Positions 21,548-33,623 of a stretch of 64,000 nucleotides of DNA are shown here, in pieces. The DNA is from Bos javanicus. Taxonomy: Eukaryota; Chordata; Mammalia; Artiodactyla; Bovidae. Where the stretch lies: positions 82,268,501 to 82,332,500 of the forward strand of contig NC_083869.1 in assembly GCF_032452875.1 (NCBI RefSeq). Direction: 5' to 3'. The translations under genes were made by a program, and so were the position numbers. The notes beneath the pieces are model-generated. The model made no database searches. It saw only the letters and a program-made list of their open reading frames with translations, and had not been told where the DNA came from. The stretch's first letter is position 1; each line of letters begins with the position of its first letter.

Positions 21548-21657
21548 TGGTTATTACATTTTATAAAGACTTTATATTTTACATATTTTGTTTCTAATAA
21601 TACATTTTTGTGTCTAATAATAATTGACCTATTTTGTTCTTTTTTCCTTTAAATCAA

Positions 21658-21762
21658 ACTGGATGATTCATATTGATGTATGGCAGGAACCAACACAGTG
21701 TTGTGAAGTAATTATCCTCCAATTAAACATAAAATAAAATTTAAGAAAAAAGAAAAACAATG
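21658..21762 (+). mobile_element. L1 3'-terminal fragment
   Basis: 'gattcatattgatgtatggc', 'gtgttgtgaagtaattatcctccaattaaac' and an A-rich end match the ruminant L1 3' terminus in sense orientation, more diverged than the neighbouring copy. Confidence 0.75.
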
Positions 21763-22401
21763 AAAAAAATTCCTTTGATGTCATTTTTATTCTCTATTGT
21801 AAAGGAAATAGTAATTCCTTTAGTTTTCTTTAAGGTTAACCCAATTATTCAGGGAACAGTGGCCTTGTCAATTGATTTAAAATTGGCTAGACAGCTAAGG
21901 AACATGATATGAGGTGTACATTAATAAAGTTTGATTTATTGTTTCCCTATAATTTTACTTATACAATATAGAAATATAATAGTAAATGATATTTAATTTT
22001 TTGTTTTAACTTGAATCAAAACGTTTCATTTTCACATTTGACAATTCAGTTTAAGAAGTAATCTTTAATTAGATTTTAATTTTATTCTGTCTACCCCGGC
22101 TTCAACCTTAGTTCTTTATCAACCTTAGTTCAATGTTCTTAAAATTAGCACTTAAAAGTACAACACAAGATGTGAATTTTTTGTAAAGTCTAAATAATGA
22201 TAAATAATTTATTAAATACTTCCTTTGTAAGAGCTTATTTTCATATGTCTAATCCTACATATCATAAGATTTCAATGTGTAAGAAGGGTTAAACTATTAA
22301 TAAAACTTTTAGCTTAGCTCTCTATTTTCTAACTGTCATTCTTTCTTTCTAATATCATAGATAATTACCTATTTCTCCATGCCTAACTTAACTTTTTAAA
22401 T
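21763..22401. other. Unique AT-rich DNA
   Basis: No gene or repeat recognised. Confidence 0.5.
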
Positions 22402-22415
22402 TACTTTTTACTTTT
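22402..22415. repeat. Target-site duplication of the full-length L1, left copy
   Basis: TACTTTTTACTTTT, repeated exactly at 33642-33655, 11.2 kb away. Confidence 0.8.
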
Positions 22416-24306
22416 TTTAACTCTTTTTTTAATACATAGATTTTTCTTTTTTTTTAGATTTTTAAAATTTATTTATTTTTAATTGAAGGATAATTGCTTT
22501 ACAGAATTTTTCTGTTTTCTGTCAAACATCAACATGAATCAGCCATAAGTATACATATATCCCCTCCCTTTTGTACTTCCCTCCCATCTCCCTCCTAAAC
22601 CTACCCATCTGGTTTGATACAGCATCCCTGTTTGAGTTTCCTGAACCATACAGCAAATTCCTGTTTGCTATCTATTTCACATACGGTAATGTAAGTTTCC
22701 ATGTTACTCTTTTCATACATATCACCCTTTCCTTCCCTCTCCCTATATCCATAAGTCTATTCTCTATGTCTGTTTCTCCATTGTTGCCCTGTAAATAAAT
22801 TCTTCAGTACCATTTTTCTAGATTCCGTATATATGTGCTAGAATACAATATTTATCTTTCTCTTTCTGACTCACTTCACTCTGTATAATAGGTTCTAGGT
22901 TCATCCACCTCATTAGAACTGACTCAAATGCTCTTTTTCCATGGATGAGTAGTATTCCATTGTGTATATGTACCACACCATCTTTATCCATTCATCTGTC
23001 GATGGATATCTAGATTGCTTCCATATTCTAGCTATTGTAAATAGTGCTGCAGTGAACAATGGGACATATGTGTCTCTTTCAGTTTTGATTTCTTCAGGGT
23101 ATAGGACTAGGCGTGGGACTGCTGGGTCATAAGGTGGTTTTAGTCCTAATTTTTTAAGGAATATCCATATCGTCTTCCATAGTGGCTGTATTAATTTACT
23201 TTCCAACTAACAGTGCAAGAGCATTCCCTTTTCTTCACACCCTGTCCTGCATTTATTGTTTGTAGCCTTTTTGATGATGGTCATTCTGACTGGCATGAGG
23301 TGGTATCTCATTGTACTTTGGATCTGCATTTCTCTAACAATAAACAATGTTGAGCATCTTTTCATGTGTTTGTTAGCCATCTGTATGTCTTCTTTATAAA
23401 AATGTCTGTCTAGATCTTTTCCCCACTTTTTGATTGGGTTGTTTGTTTTTCTGGTTTGGAGTTGTATGAGCTGCTTGTATATTTTGAAAATTAATCCTTT
23501 GTCAGTTGTTTCATTTGCTACTATTTACTTCCATTCTGAGGGTTATCTTTTCACCTTGTTGATAGTTTCTTTAATGGGCAAAAACTTTTAAGTTTAATCA
23601 GGTCCCACTTGTTTACTTTTGTGTTTATTTCTGTTACTCTAGGTGGTGGGTCGTAGATGATCTTGCTTTGATTTATGTCATTGAGTGTTCTGCCTATGTT
23701 TTCCTCTAAACGTTTTATAGTTTCTGGTCTTACATTTAGGGATTTAATCCACTTTGAGTTTATCTTTGTGTATGGGGTTAGGAAGTGTCCTAATTTCATT
23801 CTTTTACATGTAGCTGTCTAGTTTTCCCAGAACCATTTACTGAAGAGGCTATCTTTGTTTGCCCCATTGTATATTCTTGCCTCCTTTGTCTAAAATAAGG
23901 CACTCATAGGTGCATGGGCTTATGTCTGAACTTTCCATCTTGTTCTATATTTTTGGCCTATGTTTCTCTTTTTGTGCCAGTACCATACTGTCTTGATGAT
24001 TGCACCTTTGTAGTATAATCTAAAGTCAGGAAGGTCGAACCCTCCAGCTCCATTCTACTTTCTCGAGACTGCTTTGGTTATTTGGGGTCTTAACGTTTCC
24101 ATATGTATTGTGAAATATTTTGTTCTAGTTCTATGAATAATGTCATTGGGAATTTGATAGGAATCACATTGAATCTGTAGATTGAATTTGGTAGTATATA
24201 GTCATTTTCGTAATATTGACTTTTCCTACCAAGGAATCTGTTTGTCATCTTTGATTTCTTATATCAGTGTCTTATAATTTTCTGTGTACAGTTCTTTTGT
24301 CTCCTT

Positions 24307-25003
24307 CAGTTTCAGTTCAGTTGTTCAGCCATGTCCGACTCTTCACAACTCTATGGACTGCAGCACACCAGGCTTCCCTGTCCATCACCAACTCCCAGAG
24401 TATACTCAAACTCATATCTATTGAGTCGGTAATGCTATCGAGCCATCTCATCTTCTGTCATCCCCTTCTCCTCCTGCCTTCAATCTTTGTGGCAGCATCA
24501 GGGTCTTTTCAGATGGGTCAGGTCTTCACATTAGGTGGCCAAAGTATTGGAGTTTCAGCTTCAACATCAGTCCTTCCAATGAACACCCAGGACTGATCTC
24601 CTTTAGGATGGACTGGTTGGATCTCCTTGCAGTCCAAGGGACTCTCAAGAGTCTTCTCCAACACCACAGCTTAAAAGCATCAATTCTTTGGGGCTCAGCT
24701 TTCTTTATAGTCCAACTCTCACATCCATACATGACCACTGGAAAAACCATAGCTTTGACCAAATGGATCTTTGTTGGCAAAGTAATGTCTCTGCTTTTTA
24801 ATAAACTATCTAGGTTGGTCATAGCTTTTCTTCCAAGGAGCAAGCAACTTTTAATTTAATGGCTGGAGTCACCATCTGCAGTGATTTTGGAGCCCCCCCC
24901 CCAAAAAAAATAAAGTCTCTCACTGTTTCCCCATCTATTTGCCATGAAGTGATGGAACCAGATGCCATGATCTTAGTTTTCTGAATGTTTAGTTTTAAGC
25001 CAC
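24307..25003 (-). mobile_element. BovB LINE 3' end nested in L1
   Basis: Antisense BovB of about 700 bp flanked by a perfect 13-bp duplication CTTTTGTCTCCTT (24294-24306 and 25004-25016). The L1 reading resumes directly after. It carries a C10A8 tract at 24893-24910, at the BovB site that is expanded differently in other copies. Confidence 0.95.
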
Positions 25004-26396
25004 CTTTTGTCTCCTTGGATAAGTTTATTTCTATATATTTAATTCTTTTTTTTTTGCAATGGTGAATGAGATTGATTCTTTCATTTCTCTTTCTGACTTT
25101 TCATTGTCAATATATAGAAATGCAAGTGATTTCTGTGTATTGATTTTGTATCCTGCAACTTTGCTAACTTCACTGATTAGCTCTAGTAATTTTCTGAATA
25201 TTATCTATAGGGTTTTCTATGTATAGTATGTACAGTATCCTGTCATCTGCAGTGAGAGCTTTACTTCTTTGTTTTCGATCTTGATTCCTTTTATTTCTTT
25301 TTCTTCTCTGATTTCTATAGCTAGGACTTCCAGAATTACATTGAATAATAGTGGTGAAAGTAGACACCCTTGTCTTGTTACTGATTTTAGGGGGAATGCT
25401 TTCAGTTTTTCACCATTGAGAATAATGTTTTCTGTAGGCTTTTCATATATGGCCTTCACTATGTTGAGGTGGGTTCCTTCTATGCCCATTTTTTGAAGAG
25501 TTTTAATCATAAATAGTTGCTGAATTTTGACAAAAGCTTTTTCTGCATCTATTGAGATTATCATATGGTTTTTATTTTTCAATTTGTATGTATAGTGTAT
25601 CACATTGATTGATTTGCAAATATTGAAGAATCCTTGCATCCCTGGAATAAACTCAACTTGATCATGCTGTATGAGCTTTTTGATGTGCTCTTGAATTCTG
25701 TTTGCTAAAATTTTATTGAGGATTTTTGCATCTATGTTTATCAGTGATACTGGCCTGTAGTTTTCTTTTTTTTCTGTTGTCTTTTTCTGGTTTTGGTATC
25801 ACAGTGATGGTGGCCTTGTACAATGAGTTTGGAAATATTCCTTCCTCTGCAATCTTTTGAAAGAGTTTTAGAAGGATAGGCATTAGTTCTTCTCTAAATG
25901 TTTGCTAAAATACTCCTGTGAAGCCATCTGGTCCTGGGCTTTTGTTCTTTGGGAGATTTTTGATCACAGCTCAATTTCATTGCTTGTAATTGGGTTGCTC
26001 ATAATTTCTATTTCTTCCTGGTTCAGTCTTGAAAGATTAAACTTTTCTAAGAATCTGTCCATTTCTTCCAGGTTATCCAGTTTATTACCATATAGTTGTT
26101 CATAATAGTCTCATAATCCTTTGTGTTTCTGCACTAGCTGTTGTAACCTCTCCTTTTTCATTTCCAATTTTGTTAATTTGACTCTTCTCTCTTTTTTTCT
26201 TGATGAGTCTGGCTAAAGGTTTGTAAATTTTGTTTATCTTCTCAAGGAACCAGATTTTAGTTTTATTAATCTTTAATATTGGTTCTTTCATTTCTTTTTC
26301 ATTTATTTCTGCTCAGATCTTTATTATTTCTTTCCTTATATTAATTTTGGCTTTTGTTGTGGTTCTTCTTCTTTTTCCAGTTGTTTTAGGTGTAAA

Positions 26397-27608
26397 TTTC
26401 AGTTCAGTTCAGTTCAGTTCACTCAGTCGTGTCCGACTCTTTGCGACCCCATGAATCGCAGCACGCCAGGCCTCCCTGTCCATCACCAACTCCGAGAGTT
26501 CACTTAGACTCACGTCCATTGAGTCGGTGATGCCATCCAGCCATCTCAACCTCTGTTGCCCCCTTTTCCTCCTGTCCCCAATCCCTCCCAGCATCAGAGT
26601 CTTTTCCAATGAGTCAACTCTTTGTATGAGGTGGCCAAAGTACTGGAGTTTCAGCTTTAGCATCAGTCCTTCCAATGAACACCCAGGACTGATCTTTAGG
26701 ATGGACTGGTTGGATCTCCTTGCAGTCCAAGGGACTCTCAAGAGTCTTCTCTAACACCACAATTCAAAAGCATCAATTCTTCAGCGCTCAGCTTTGTTCA
26801 CAGTCAAGCTCTCACATCCATACATGACCACTGGAAAAACCATAGCCTTGACTAGATGGACCTTTGTTGGCAAAGTAATGTGTCTGCTTCTGAATATGCT
26901 ATCTAGGTTGGTCATAACTTTCCTTCCAAGGAGTAAGCGTCTTTTAATTTTATGGCTGCAGTCACCATCTGCAGTGATTTTGGAGCCAAAAATAAATAAA
27001 TATATAAATAAATAAATAAAGTCTGACACTGTTTCCACTGTTTCCCCATCTATTTCCCATGAAGTGATGGGACTGGATGCCATGATCTTCGTTTTCTGAA
27101 TGTTGATCTTTAAGCCTACTTTTTCACTCTCCTCTTTCATTTTCATGAAGAGGCTTTTTAGTTCCTCTTCACTTTCTGCAATAAGGGTGGTGTCATCTGC
27201 ATATCTGAGGTTATTGACATTTCTTCCAGCAATCTTGATTCCAGCTTGTGTTTCTTCCAGCCCAGGGTGTCTCATGATGTACTCTGCATATGAGTTAAAT
27301 AAGCAGGGTGACAATATACAGCCTTGACGTACTCCTTTTCCTGTTTGGAACCAGTCTGTTGTTCCATTTCCATTTCTAACTGTTGCTTCCTGACCTGCAT
27401 ATAGTTTTCTCAAGAGGCAGGTCAGGTGGTCTGGTATTCCCATCTCTTTCAGAATCTTCCACAGTTTATTGTGATCCACACAGTGAAAGACTTCGGCATA
27501 GTCAATAAAGCAGAAATAGATGTTTTTCTGGAAGTCTCTTGCTTTTTCGATGATCCAGCAGATGTTGGCAATTTAATCTCTGGTTCCTCTGCCTTTTCTA
27601 AAACCAGC
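26397..27608 (-). mobile_element. BovB LINE 3' 1.2 kb nested in L1
   Basis: Antisense BovB with CAGTTCAGTTCAG tail at the left edge. A 232-codon open frame (26781-27479) covers RT from DHNKLWKILKEMGIPDH through YADDT to the C-terminal part. Just upstream, motif A reads FIDYAEVFH, so the catalytic Asp is lost. A TTTA-type tetranucleotide expansion (26990-27019) is translated in frame as IYLFIYLFIF. No clear target duplication: L1 text reads taaatt before and aggttg after. Confidence 0.93.
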
Positions 27609-28611
27609 TTAGGTTGTCTATTTGATGTTTTTCTTGTTTCTTGAGGTAGGATTGTATTGCTAAAAAATTCCCTCCTAGAACTGCTTTTGCTGCGTCCTAT
27701 AGGTTTTGAGTTGGCATATATTCATTGTCATTTGGTTCTAGAATTTTTTTTTATTTCCCTTTTGATTTATTCAATAATCTGTTGGTTATTTAGAAATGTG
27801 TTGTTTAATCTCCATGTGTTTGTGTTTCTTACACTTTTATTCTTGTAATTGATATCGAGTCCCATAGCATTATTTTTGGAGAAGATGTTTGATATAATTT
27901 TAATTTTCTTAAATTTCCTGAGGTTTGACTGTGACCCAAGATGTGGTCTATCCTGGAGAATGTTCCATGTACACTAGAGAAGAAGGCGTATTCTTATGCA
28001 TTTGGATGGAATGTCCTGAAGATATCAATGAGATCCATCTCATCTAATGTATCATTTAACACTTGTGTTTCCTTATTAATTTTCTGTTTTGATTATCTGT
28101 CCATTGGTGGGATTGGGGTGTTAAAGTCTCCTACTATTATTGTGTTCATGTCAATTTCTCTTTTTATGTCTGTTAGTGTTTGTCTTATATATTGAGGTGC
28201 TCTTATGTTGGATGCATATTTACAATTGTTATGTCTTCCTCTTGGATTGATCCCTTGATCATTATGTAGTGACCTTCCTTATCTCTTGTAATCTTCTTTA
28301 TTTTAAGGCGTATTTTGTCTGATATGAGGATTGCTACTCCAGCATTCCTTTGCTTCCCATTCGCATGGAATATATTTTTCCATCCTCTCACTTTCAGTCC
28401 ATATGTGTCTTTAGGTATGAAATGGGTTTCTTTAGACCATATATATGGGTCTTGTGTCTGTAGCCATTCAGACAGTCTGTGTCTTTTGGTTGGAACATTT
28501 AATCCATTTACATTTAAGGTAATTATTGATACATATGTTCCTATTGCCATTTTATTAATTGTTTGGGGTTGATTTTGTAGATCTTTTTCCTTCTCTTGTA
28601 TTCTTGACTAT

Positions 28612-29776
28612 ATAAGTCCCTTTAACATTTATTGTAAAGCTGGTGTGGTGGTACTGAATTCTCTTAACTTTTGCTTGTCTGAAAAGCTTTTTATTTCTCC
28701 ATCTGTTTTTAATGAGATCCTTGATGGGTACAGTAATCGTGGTTGTAGATTTTTCCCTTTCAGTACTTTAAATATATCCTGCTATTCCCTACTGGTCTGC
28801 AGAGTTTTTGCTGAAAAATCAGCTGTTAAGCATATGGGGTTTCCCTTATATGTTACTTATTGCTTCTCCCTTGCTACTTTTAATATTCTTTCTTTGTGTT
28901 TAGTCTTTGTTAGTTTTAATAGTATGTGTCTTGGTTTTCCCCTTGAGTTTATCCTGTATGGGACTCTTTATGCCTCTTGGACTTGATTGATTATTTTCTT
29001 TTCCATGTTGGGGAAATTTTCAACTCTAATCTCTTCAAAAATTTTCTCGTACTTTCTTTTTCTCGTCTTCCTCTGGGACCCCTATAATTTGAATGTTGCA
29101 TTTGATATGATCCCAGAGGTCTCTGAGACTGACCTCAGTTCTTTTTATTCTTTTTGCTTTATTCTGGTCTTCAGAAGTTATTTCCAACATTTTATCTTCC
29201 AGCTCACTGATTCGTTCTTCTGCTTCAGATATTCTGCTATTGATTCATTATAGACCATTTTTGGATAAGACAATGGCAACCCACTCTAGTACTCTTGCCT
29301 GGAAAATCCCATGGATGGAGGAGCCTGGTAGGCGGCAGTCCATGGGGTCACTTGGAGTCGGACACAACTGAACGATTTCACTTTCACTTTTCACTTTTAT
29401 GCATTGGAGAGGGAAATGGCAACCCACTCCAGTGTTCTTGCCTAGAGAATCCCAGGGACTGGGAAGCCTGGTGGGCTGCTGTCTATGGGGTCACACAGAG
29501 TAAGACACAACTGAAGTGACTTAGCAGCAGCAGCAGAGCATTTTTAATTTCAGTAATTGTGTTGTTTGTTGCTGTCTGTTTATTCTTTAATTCTTCTAGG
29601 TCTTAGTTAATTGATTCTTACATTTTCTTCATTTTGTTTTCAAGGTTTCTGATCATCATTGCTATCGTTATTCTGAATTCTTTTTCAGGTAGTTTGCCTA
29701 TTTCCTCTGCATTTATTTGGACTTCTGTGTTTCTAGTTTGTTCTTTCATTTGTGCAGTATTTCTCTGCCTTTTCAT
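28612..29776 (-). pseudogene. L1 ORF1 remnant, interrupted by a SINE
   Basis: Start matches the young L1 ORF1 (MKRQRNT) at 29776 and the end matches its C-terminus near 28612. Frameshifts and the Bov-A2 at 29263-29534 destroy the frame. Open antisense frames here are by-products. Confidence 0.85.
29263..29534 (+). mobile_element. Bov-A2 SINE nested in L1 ORF1
   Basis: Complete dimer with CAG tail, flanked by AGACCATTTTT and AGAGCATTTTT (29252-29262 and 29535-29545; one mismatch). Confidence 0.93.
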
Positions 29777-30160
29777 TACTCTTTTTTTTTTTTTAAACTT
29801 ATTGTGTTTTTATCCTTTTCCCACTCTTCAAGGAAAGTTAAATTCTTTTCTTGAAGAAGGTTGAATTCTTTCTTCCTTTTGTTTTTTGCCTTCCTCAGGT
29901 TGGTCCAGTGATTTGTGTGAGCTTCATACAGGGTGAGATTTGTGCTGAGATTCTGTTTGTTTGTTTTCCTCTGATGGGCAAGGCTGAATGAGGTGGTAAT
30001 CCTGTCTACTTATGATTGGGTGTGTATTTTTGCTTTGTTTGTGGTTTAGATAAGGCCTCCTTCACAGGGTGCTACTGGTGGTTGGGTGATGCCAGGTCTT
30101 GTATTCAAGTGGTTTCCTTTGTGTGAGTTCTCACTATTTGATACTCCCTAGGGTTAGGTC

Positions 30161-30401
30161 GCCTGAAAAATCCCGTGGACAGAGGAGCCTGATGGGCTGC
30201 AGTCCATGGAGTCGCTAAGAGTCGGACACGACTGAGCGACTTCACTTCCACTTTTCACTTTCATGCATTGGAGAAGGAAATGGCAGCCCACTTCAGTGTT
30301 TTTGCCTGGAGAATCCCAGGGACGGGGAGCCTGGTGGGCTGCCGTCTATGGGGTCACACAGAGTCTGACACAACTTAAGCAACTTAGCAACAGCAGCAGC
30401 A
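30161..30401 (+). mobile_element. Bov-A2 SINE, 5'-truncated, nested in L1 5'UTR
   Basis: Starts inside the first monomer (gcctgaaaaatcccgtgg) and ends in the CAG tail. Flanking GGGTTAGGTC and GGGCTAGGTC (30151-30160 and 30402-30411) form the target duplication, so truncation happened at insertion. Confidence 0.92.
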
Positions 30402-30996
30402 GGGCTAGGTCTCTGGTAGTCTAGAGTCTTGGACTCAGTGCTCCCACTCCAAAGGCTCAGGGCTTGATCTCTGGTCAGGAATGAAGATTCCACAAATGGT
30501 TTGTTTTGGCATTGAGTGAGAGTAAAACAAATATCCAAAAATGAGAAACCAAAGATGAATCCCAGACAAATGGCAGTTATAAAATCAGGCATGTAATAAT
30601 TAAAATAATGGAATATATACATATACATATATACCCATGAGCAAAGTGAAAATAGTCCAACAAAAATAAAGTACAGTAATTGACCTGGGAAACAAAGGAA
30701 ATCATAAATAATATTTACAAGTTAAGGAAAAAAAATAACTAAAGCACAAACTGGAAAACAAAACTAAAGCAAGGTGCCAACTGGGGAATAAGGCAGTGAA
30801 AACAAAACTAACAAATATGTTGAGAGGAAAGGAGAAAAAGAAAAGAAAGAAATAATAGATATGCAAAGTTAGAGGTAGATAAAGAAGATTTGTATACATT
30901 AAAGATTAATTGCAAGGGGAAAAGAACAGTAGGAAAGGCAAACAAAGGAATAAATGTAAAAAATATACATTAAAAAATTAAAATTATAAAAAGGAG

Positions 30997-31041
30997 AAAA
31001 AACAAAAACAAACAAACAAACAAACAAACAAAAAAAACAAA
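30997..31041. repeat. (AAAC)n simple repeat in L1 5'UTR
   Basis: About six AAAC units followed by an A-rich run, at the end of the first tandem unit. Confidence 0.9.
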
Positions 31042-31214
31042 AGAAGAAATGAAAAAGGAAAACTCCACAGAACTGCAAAAGCTCAATGGAGGGGCAGAGG
31101 TTTATAACAACAATAGAAAGGGTGACTGAATATACACATACACATATACACCGATAAGCAAAATCAAAACACTCCAACAAAAATAAAGTACAATAGAATG
31201 ACCTAAGTGAAGTG

Positions 31215-31428
31215 AATGAACAAAGTGAAGTCTCTCACTCGTATCCGACTCTTTGTGACCCCATGGACTGTAGCCTATTAGGCTCTTCCGTCCATGGGAT
31301 TTTCCAGGCAAGAGTGCTGGAGTGGATTGCCATTTCCTTCTCCAGGGGATCTTCCCTACCCAGGAATCGAACCGGGTCTCCTGCATTGCAGGCAGACGCT
31401 TTACTGTCTGAGCAACCAGGGAAGCCAA
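31215..31428 (-). mobile_element. Bov-tA SINE with well-preserved tRNA head
   Basis: On the minus strand: cttccctggttgctcagac, then a B-box ggttcgattcctggg (plus-strand 31362-31376 as cccaggaatcgaacc), then a BovB-derived body ending near 31215. The B box keeps GGTTCGATTCC, the best of the Bov-tA copies here. Inserted in the L1 5'UTR; the right border abuts aaaggaaacc. Confidence 0.9.
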
Positions 31429-31882
31429 AGGAAACCAAAAATTACATCTACCAGAACAAAACTAATAAAGGAACAAACTGGAAAACAAAACTAAAGCAAG
31501 GTACCAATTGGGGAATAAAGCAATGAAAATAAAACTAACATATATGTTGAGAAGAAAGGAGAGAAAAAAAAGAAAGAAAGAAAGGATATGCAAAGTTAGA
31601 GGTAGATAAAGAAGATTTATATAAGTTAAAAATTAACTGCAAGGTGAAAAGCAAACAAAGGAATAAATGTAAAAAATAATAATAATAGGTTTAAAAAAGT
31701 AAAATTATAAAAAGAGAAAAGAAAAAAAAAAAGAAAGAAAAAACTCCACAGACCCTCAAAAGCCCAATGTTGAGGCAGAGGCTTATGACAGCAATTTAAA
31801 AAATGTGACTGAGGGGAAAAAAAAAAAGCTCAGAAGCTTAACTGGAATTCTTAGTGCCAATAAAATGGACAACTACAACAGA

Positions 31883-31922
31883 GGGGGAAAGGCGGGGTGG
31901 GGGTGGGGAGGGCGTGGGGAGG
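31883..31922 (+). other. G-rich tract, potential G-quadruplex
   Basis: Several runs of three to five G separated by one to three bases (ggggtgggggtgggg, then aggg, cgtgggg) on the plus strand, antisense to the L1 RNA. Fits the G3+N1-7 pattern. Folding not shown. Confidence 0.7.
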
Positions 31923-32542
31923 AAGAAAAGATGCAAAAGAATGGACAGAACAAGCCAAACAAATAAGACTAATAAATGTTTTTCTTGAGTCACTGCTGTC
32001 AGAGTCTTTTCCTCACTTGGAGTCACAGTCCAACTTACCTCCCTAGGATGCTCTCCAATACTGTGCTGATCTCTGGACCTGCTGTTGGGGTAGTTAAGAT
32101 TTTAATCTGGTCCTACGCCTGTGTGTTCTTGCCTCCAATGTACACAGCTATCAGAACTAGTGCGTTTTCTTTTGTGGGAGCTCTCGATGGCCTTTTATAT
32201 ATTCCATAGACACAGAATCTGCCTAGTTGATCATGTGGATTTAATCTGCAACTTGTACAGCTGGTGGGAAGGTTTGGGGTCTTCTTCCTTAGCCACACTA
32301 CACCTGGATTTCAATTGTGGTTTTATTTCCACCTCTACGTGTGGGTCATCCACTGGGATTTTTCTCCTAAGGCTGCCTTGGAGGACTTGGGTTTGCCCCT
32401 ATGAGGCTCAGGTGTGGAGATGGTGCAGCTGCTTGGGTCGCAGAGGTTCTGGCAGCACCAGGAACTCAGGGAGGTTGGCGGCTATGGCGGCAGGAAATAT
32501 GGTGCTCTAGAAGGGTATGGTAACCAATATTGGCCAATATGC

Positions 32543-32635
32543 TCCAGTATTCTTGCCTGGAGAACCCCCTCTCTGACAGAGAAGCCTGGCAGGCCACAGT
32601 CTACAGGGTTGCAAAGAGTGAGACATGACTAAAGC
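32543..32635 (+). repeat. BovA-like segment inside the L1 5'UTR
   Basis: ctccagtattcttgcctggag to gcaaagagtgagacatgac matches part of the Bov-A/BovB 3' end but lacks the SINE tail and flanking duplication. It may be part of this L1 family's 5'UTR and not a separate insertion. Confidence 0.6.
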
Positions 32636-33623
32636 GACCCTGTGTGCATAGACATGAGACATTTTTTGCCCGTGGCATCTCTGTCCCAGTGAGAGTTGAG
32701 CTTGAAGGTAGTACAGCTGCTTGGCTTGAGGGGAAACTGGCAGTGCCAAGCTTGCAGGGACACAGACTGCCTCCACTGCAGGAGTTATGGCCCTATCAGA
32801 GTCTTTATTCAAGCCTCTTGTAGCTGGCAATCAGAAGGCCTCTTTCTCTGTAGCTCCACCCATTCAGGCACTTAGAGGGATCCCTTGCCTGGGGTCCTTC
32901 TCTGTTGTTCCACACATCAGGCACTTAAAGGGGCACCCTGGATGGGGTCTTACTCTGTAGTTCAGTGTGTCTGACATTTTAATGGGCCAGCCTCTCTATT
33001 GTTCAGCTGCCAATGCCAGCATGTGGGAAAGAGAGCCTACGGTGATGGCCCCACCCACTACGTGTGACTCAGCAGTAGTGCCTTGCTTCCATGGCTGCCT
33101 GGCTTTCCTCCACTGTCATTTCCCACCACGATCTCCTTCCCAACGTCACTTCAACCCATCTCTCCGCAGTCAAGAGCAGCTCTCACCCTGGGATTGCTCC
33201 ACAATCCCTAAACTCCAGCTCTTACCCACTGCACCTTCTAGGGGACCAGTGCTCCTGTCCAGGGTATGTATGGCTGTGGCAAGTACTGTCTGATTCTCAT
33301 TCCATTTAGGCTGCCACAGATCAGCTGTTTCACTCTCAACCTTAAATGTTTCTCCTCTGACTCAGACAGTTGCCCTGATATGGGGAGCAGACCCCTGCTT
33401 CAGTTCCCCCACTCACTGAGGGTAGGTCCAGTCCTACTAACATTCCTCTTTTTTGCCCTAGTTCCTTCATTCCTACTGAGTTTTGTGTGGTTCTATATAT
33501 TCATTTCCACTGGTCAGGTACTCCTGTCCACTCTCAGCTGGTATTCTGCATGCTGTTCTGTGTCTTAAGGTGTATTCCTGATGTATCCATGGAGAGAGAT
33601 ATACTTCATGTCTACCTACTCCT

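Larger units (their letters stand above)
22850..28550 (-). pseudogene. L1 ORF2 remnant (endonuclease-RT), frameshifted and interrupted
   Basis: The endonuclease start is readable at 28203-28550 (MAIGTYVSIITLNVNG; the QETH segment has decayed to SKETH). The RT is readable at 25217-25639 (IDAEKAF, then LSPLLFN). A 4-bp deletion near 25251 breaks the frame just before the ADD of the FADD active site. The C-terminal part is readable at 22913-23206. Two BovB insertions split it. At the position of the young L1's premature stop this copy has CAG. Confidence 0.9.

Noticed and set aside
31362..31428. tRNA gene
   Set aside because: The tRNA-like segment is continuous with a BovB-derived body, the structure of a Bov-tA SINE.
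30610..31840. CRISPR-like or satellite array
   Set aside because: Only two long diverged units, no short regular repeats or spacers; it lies within an L1 5'UTR of a eukaryotic genome.
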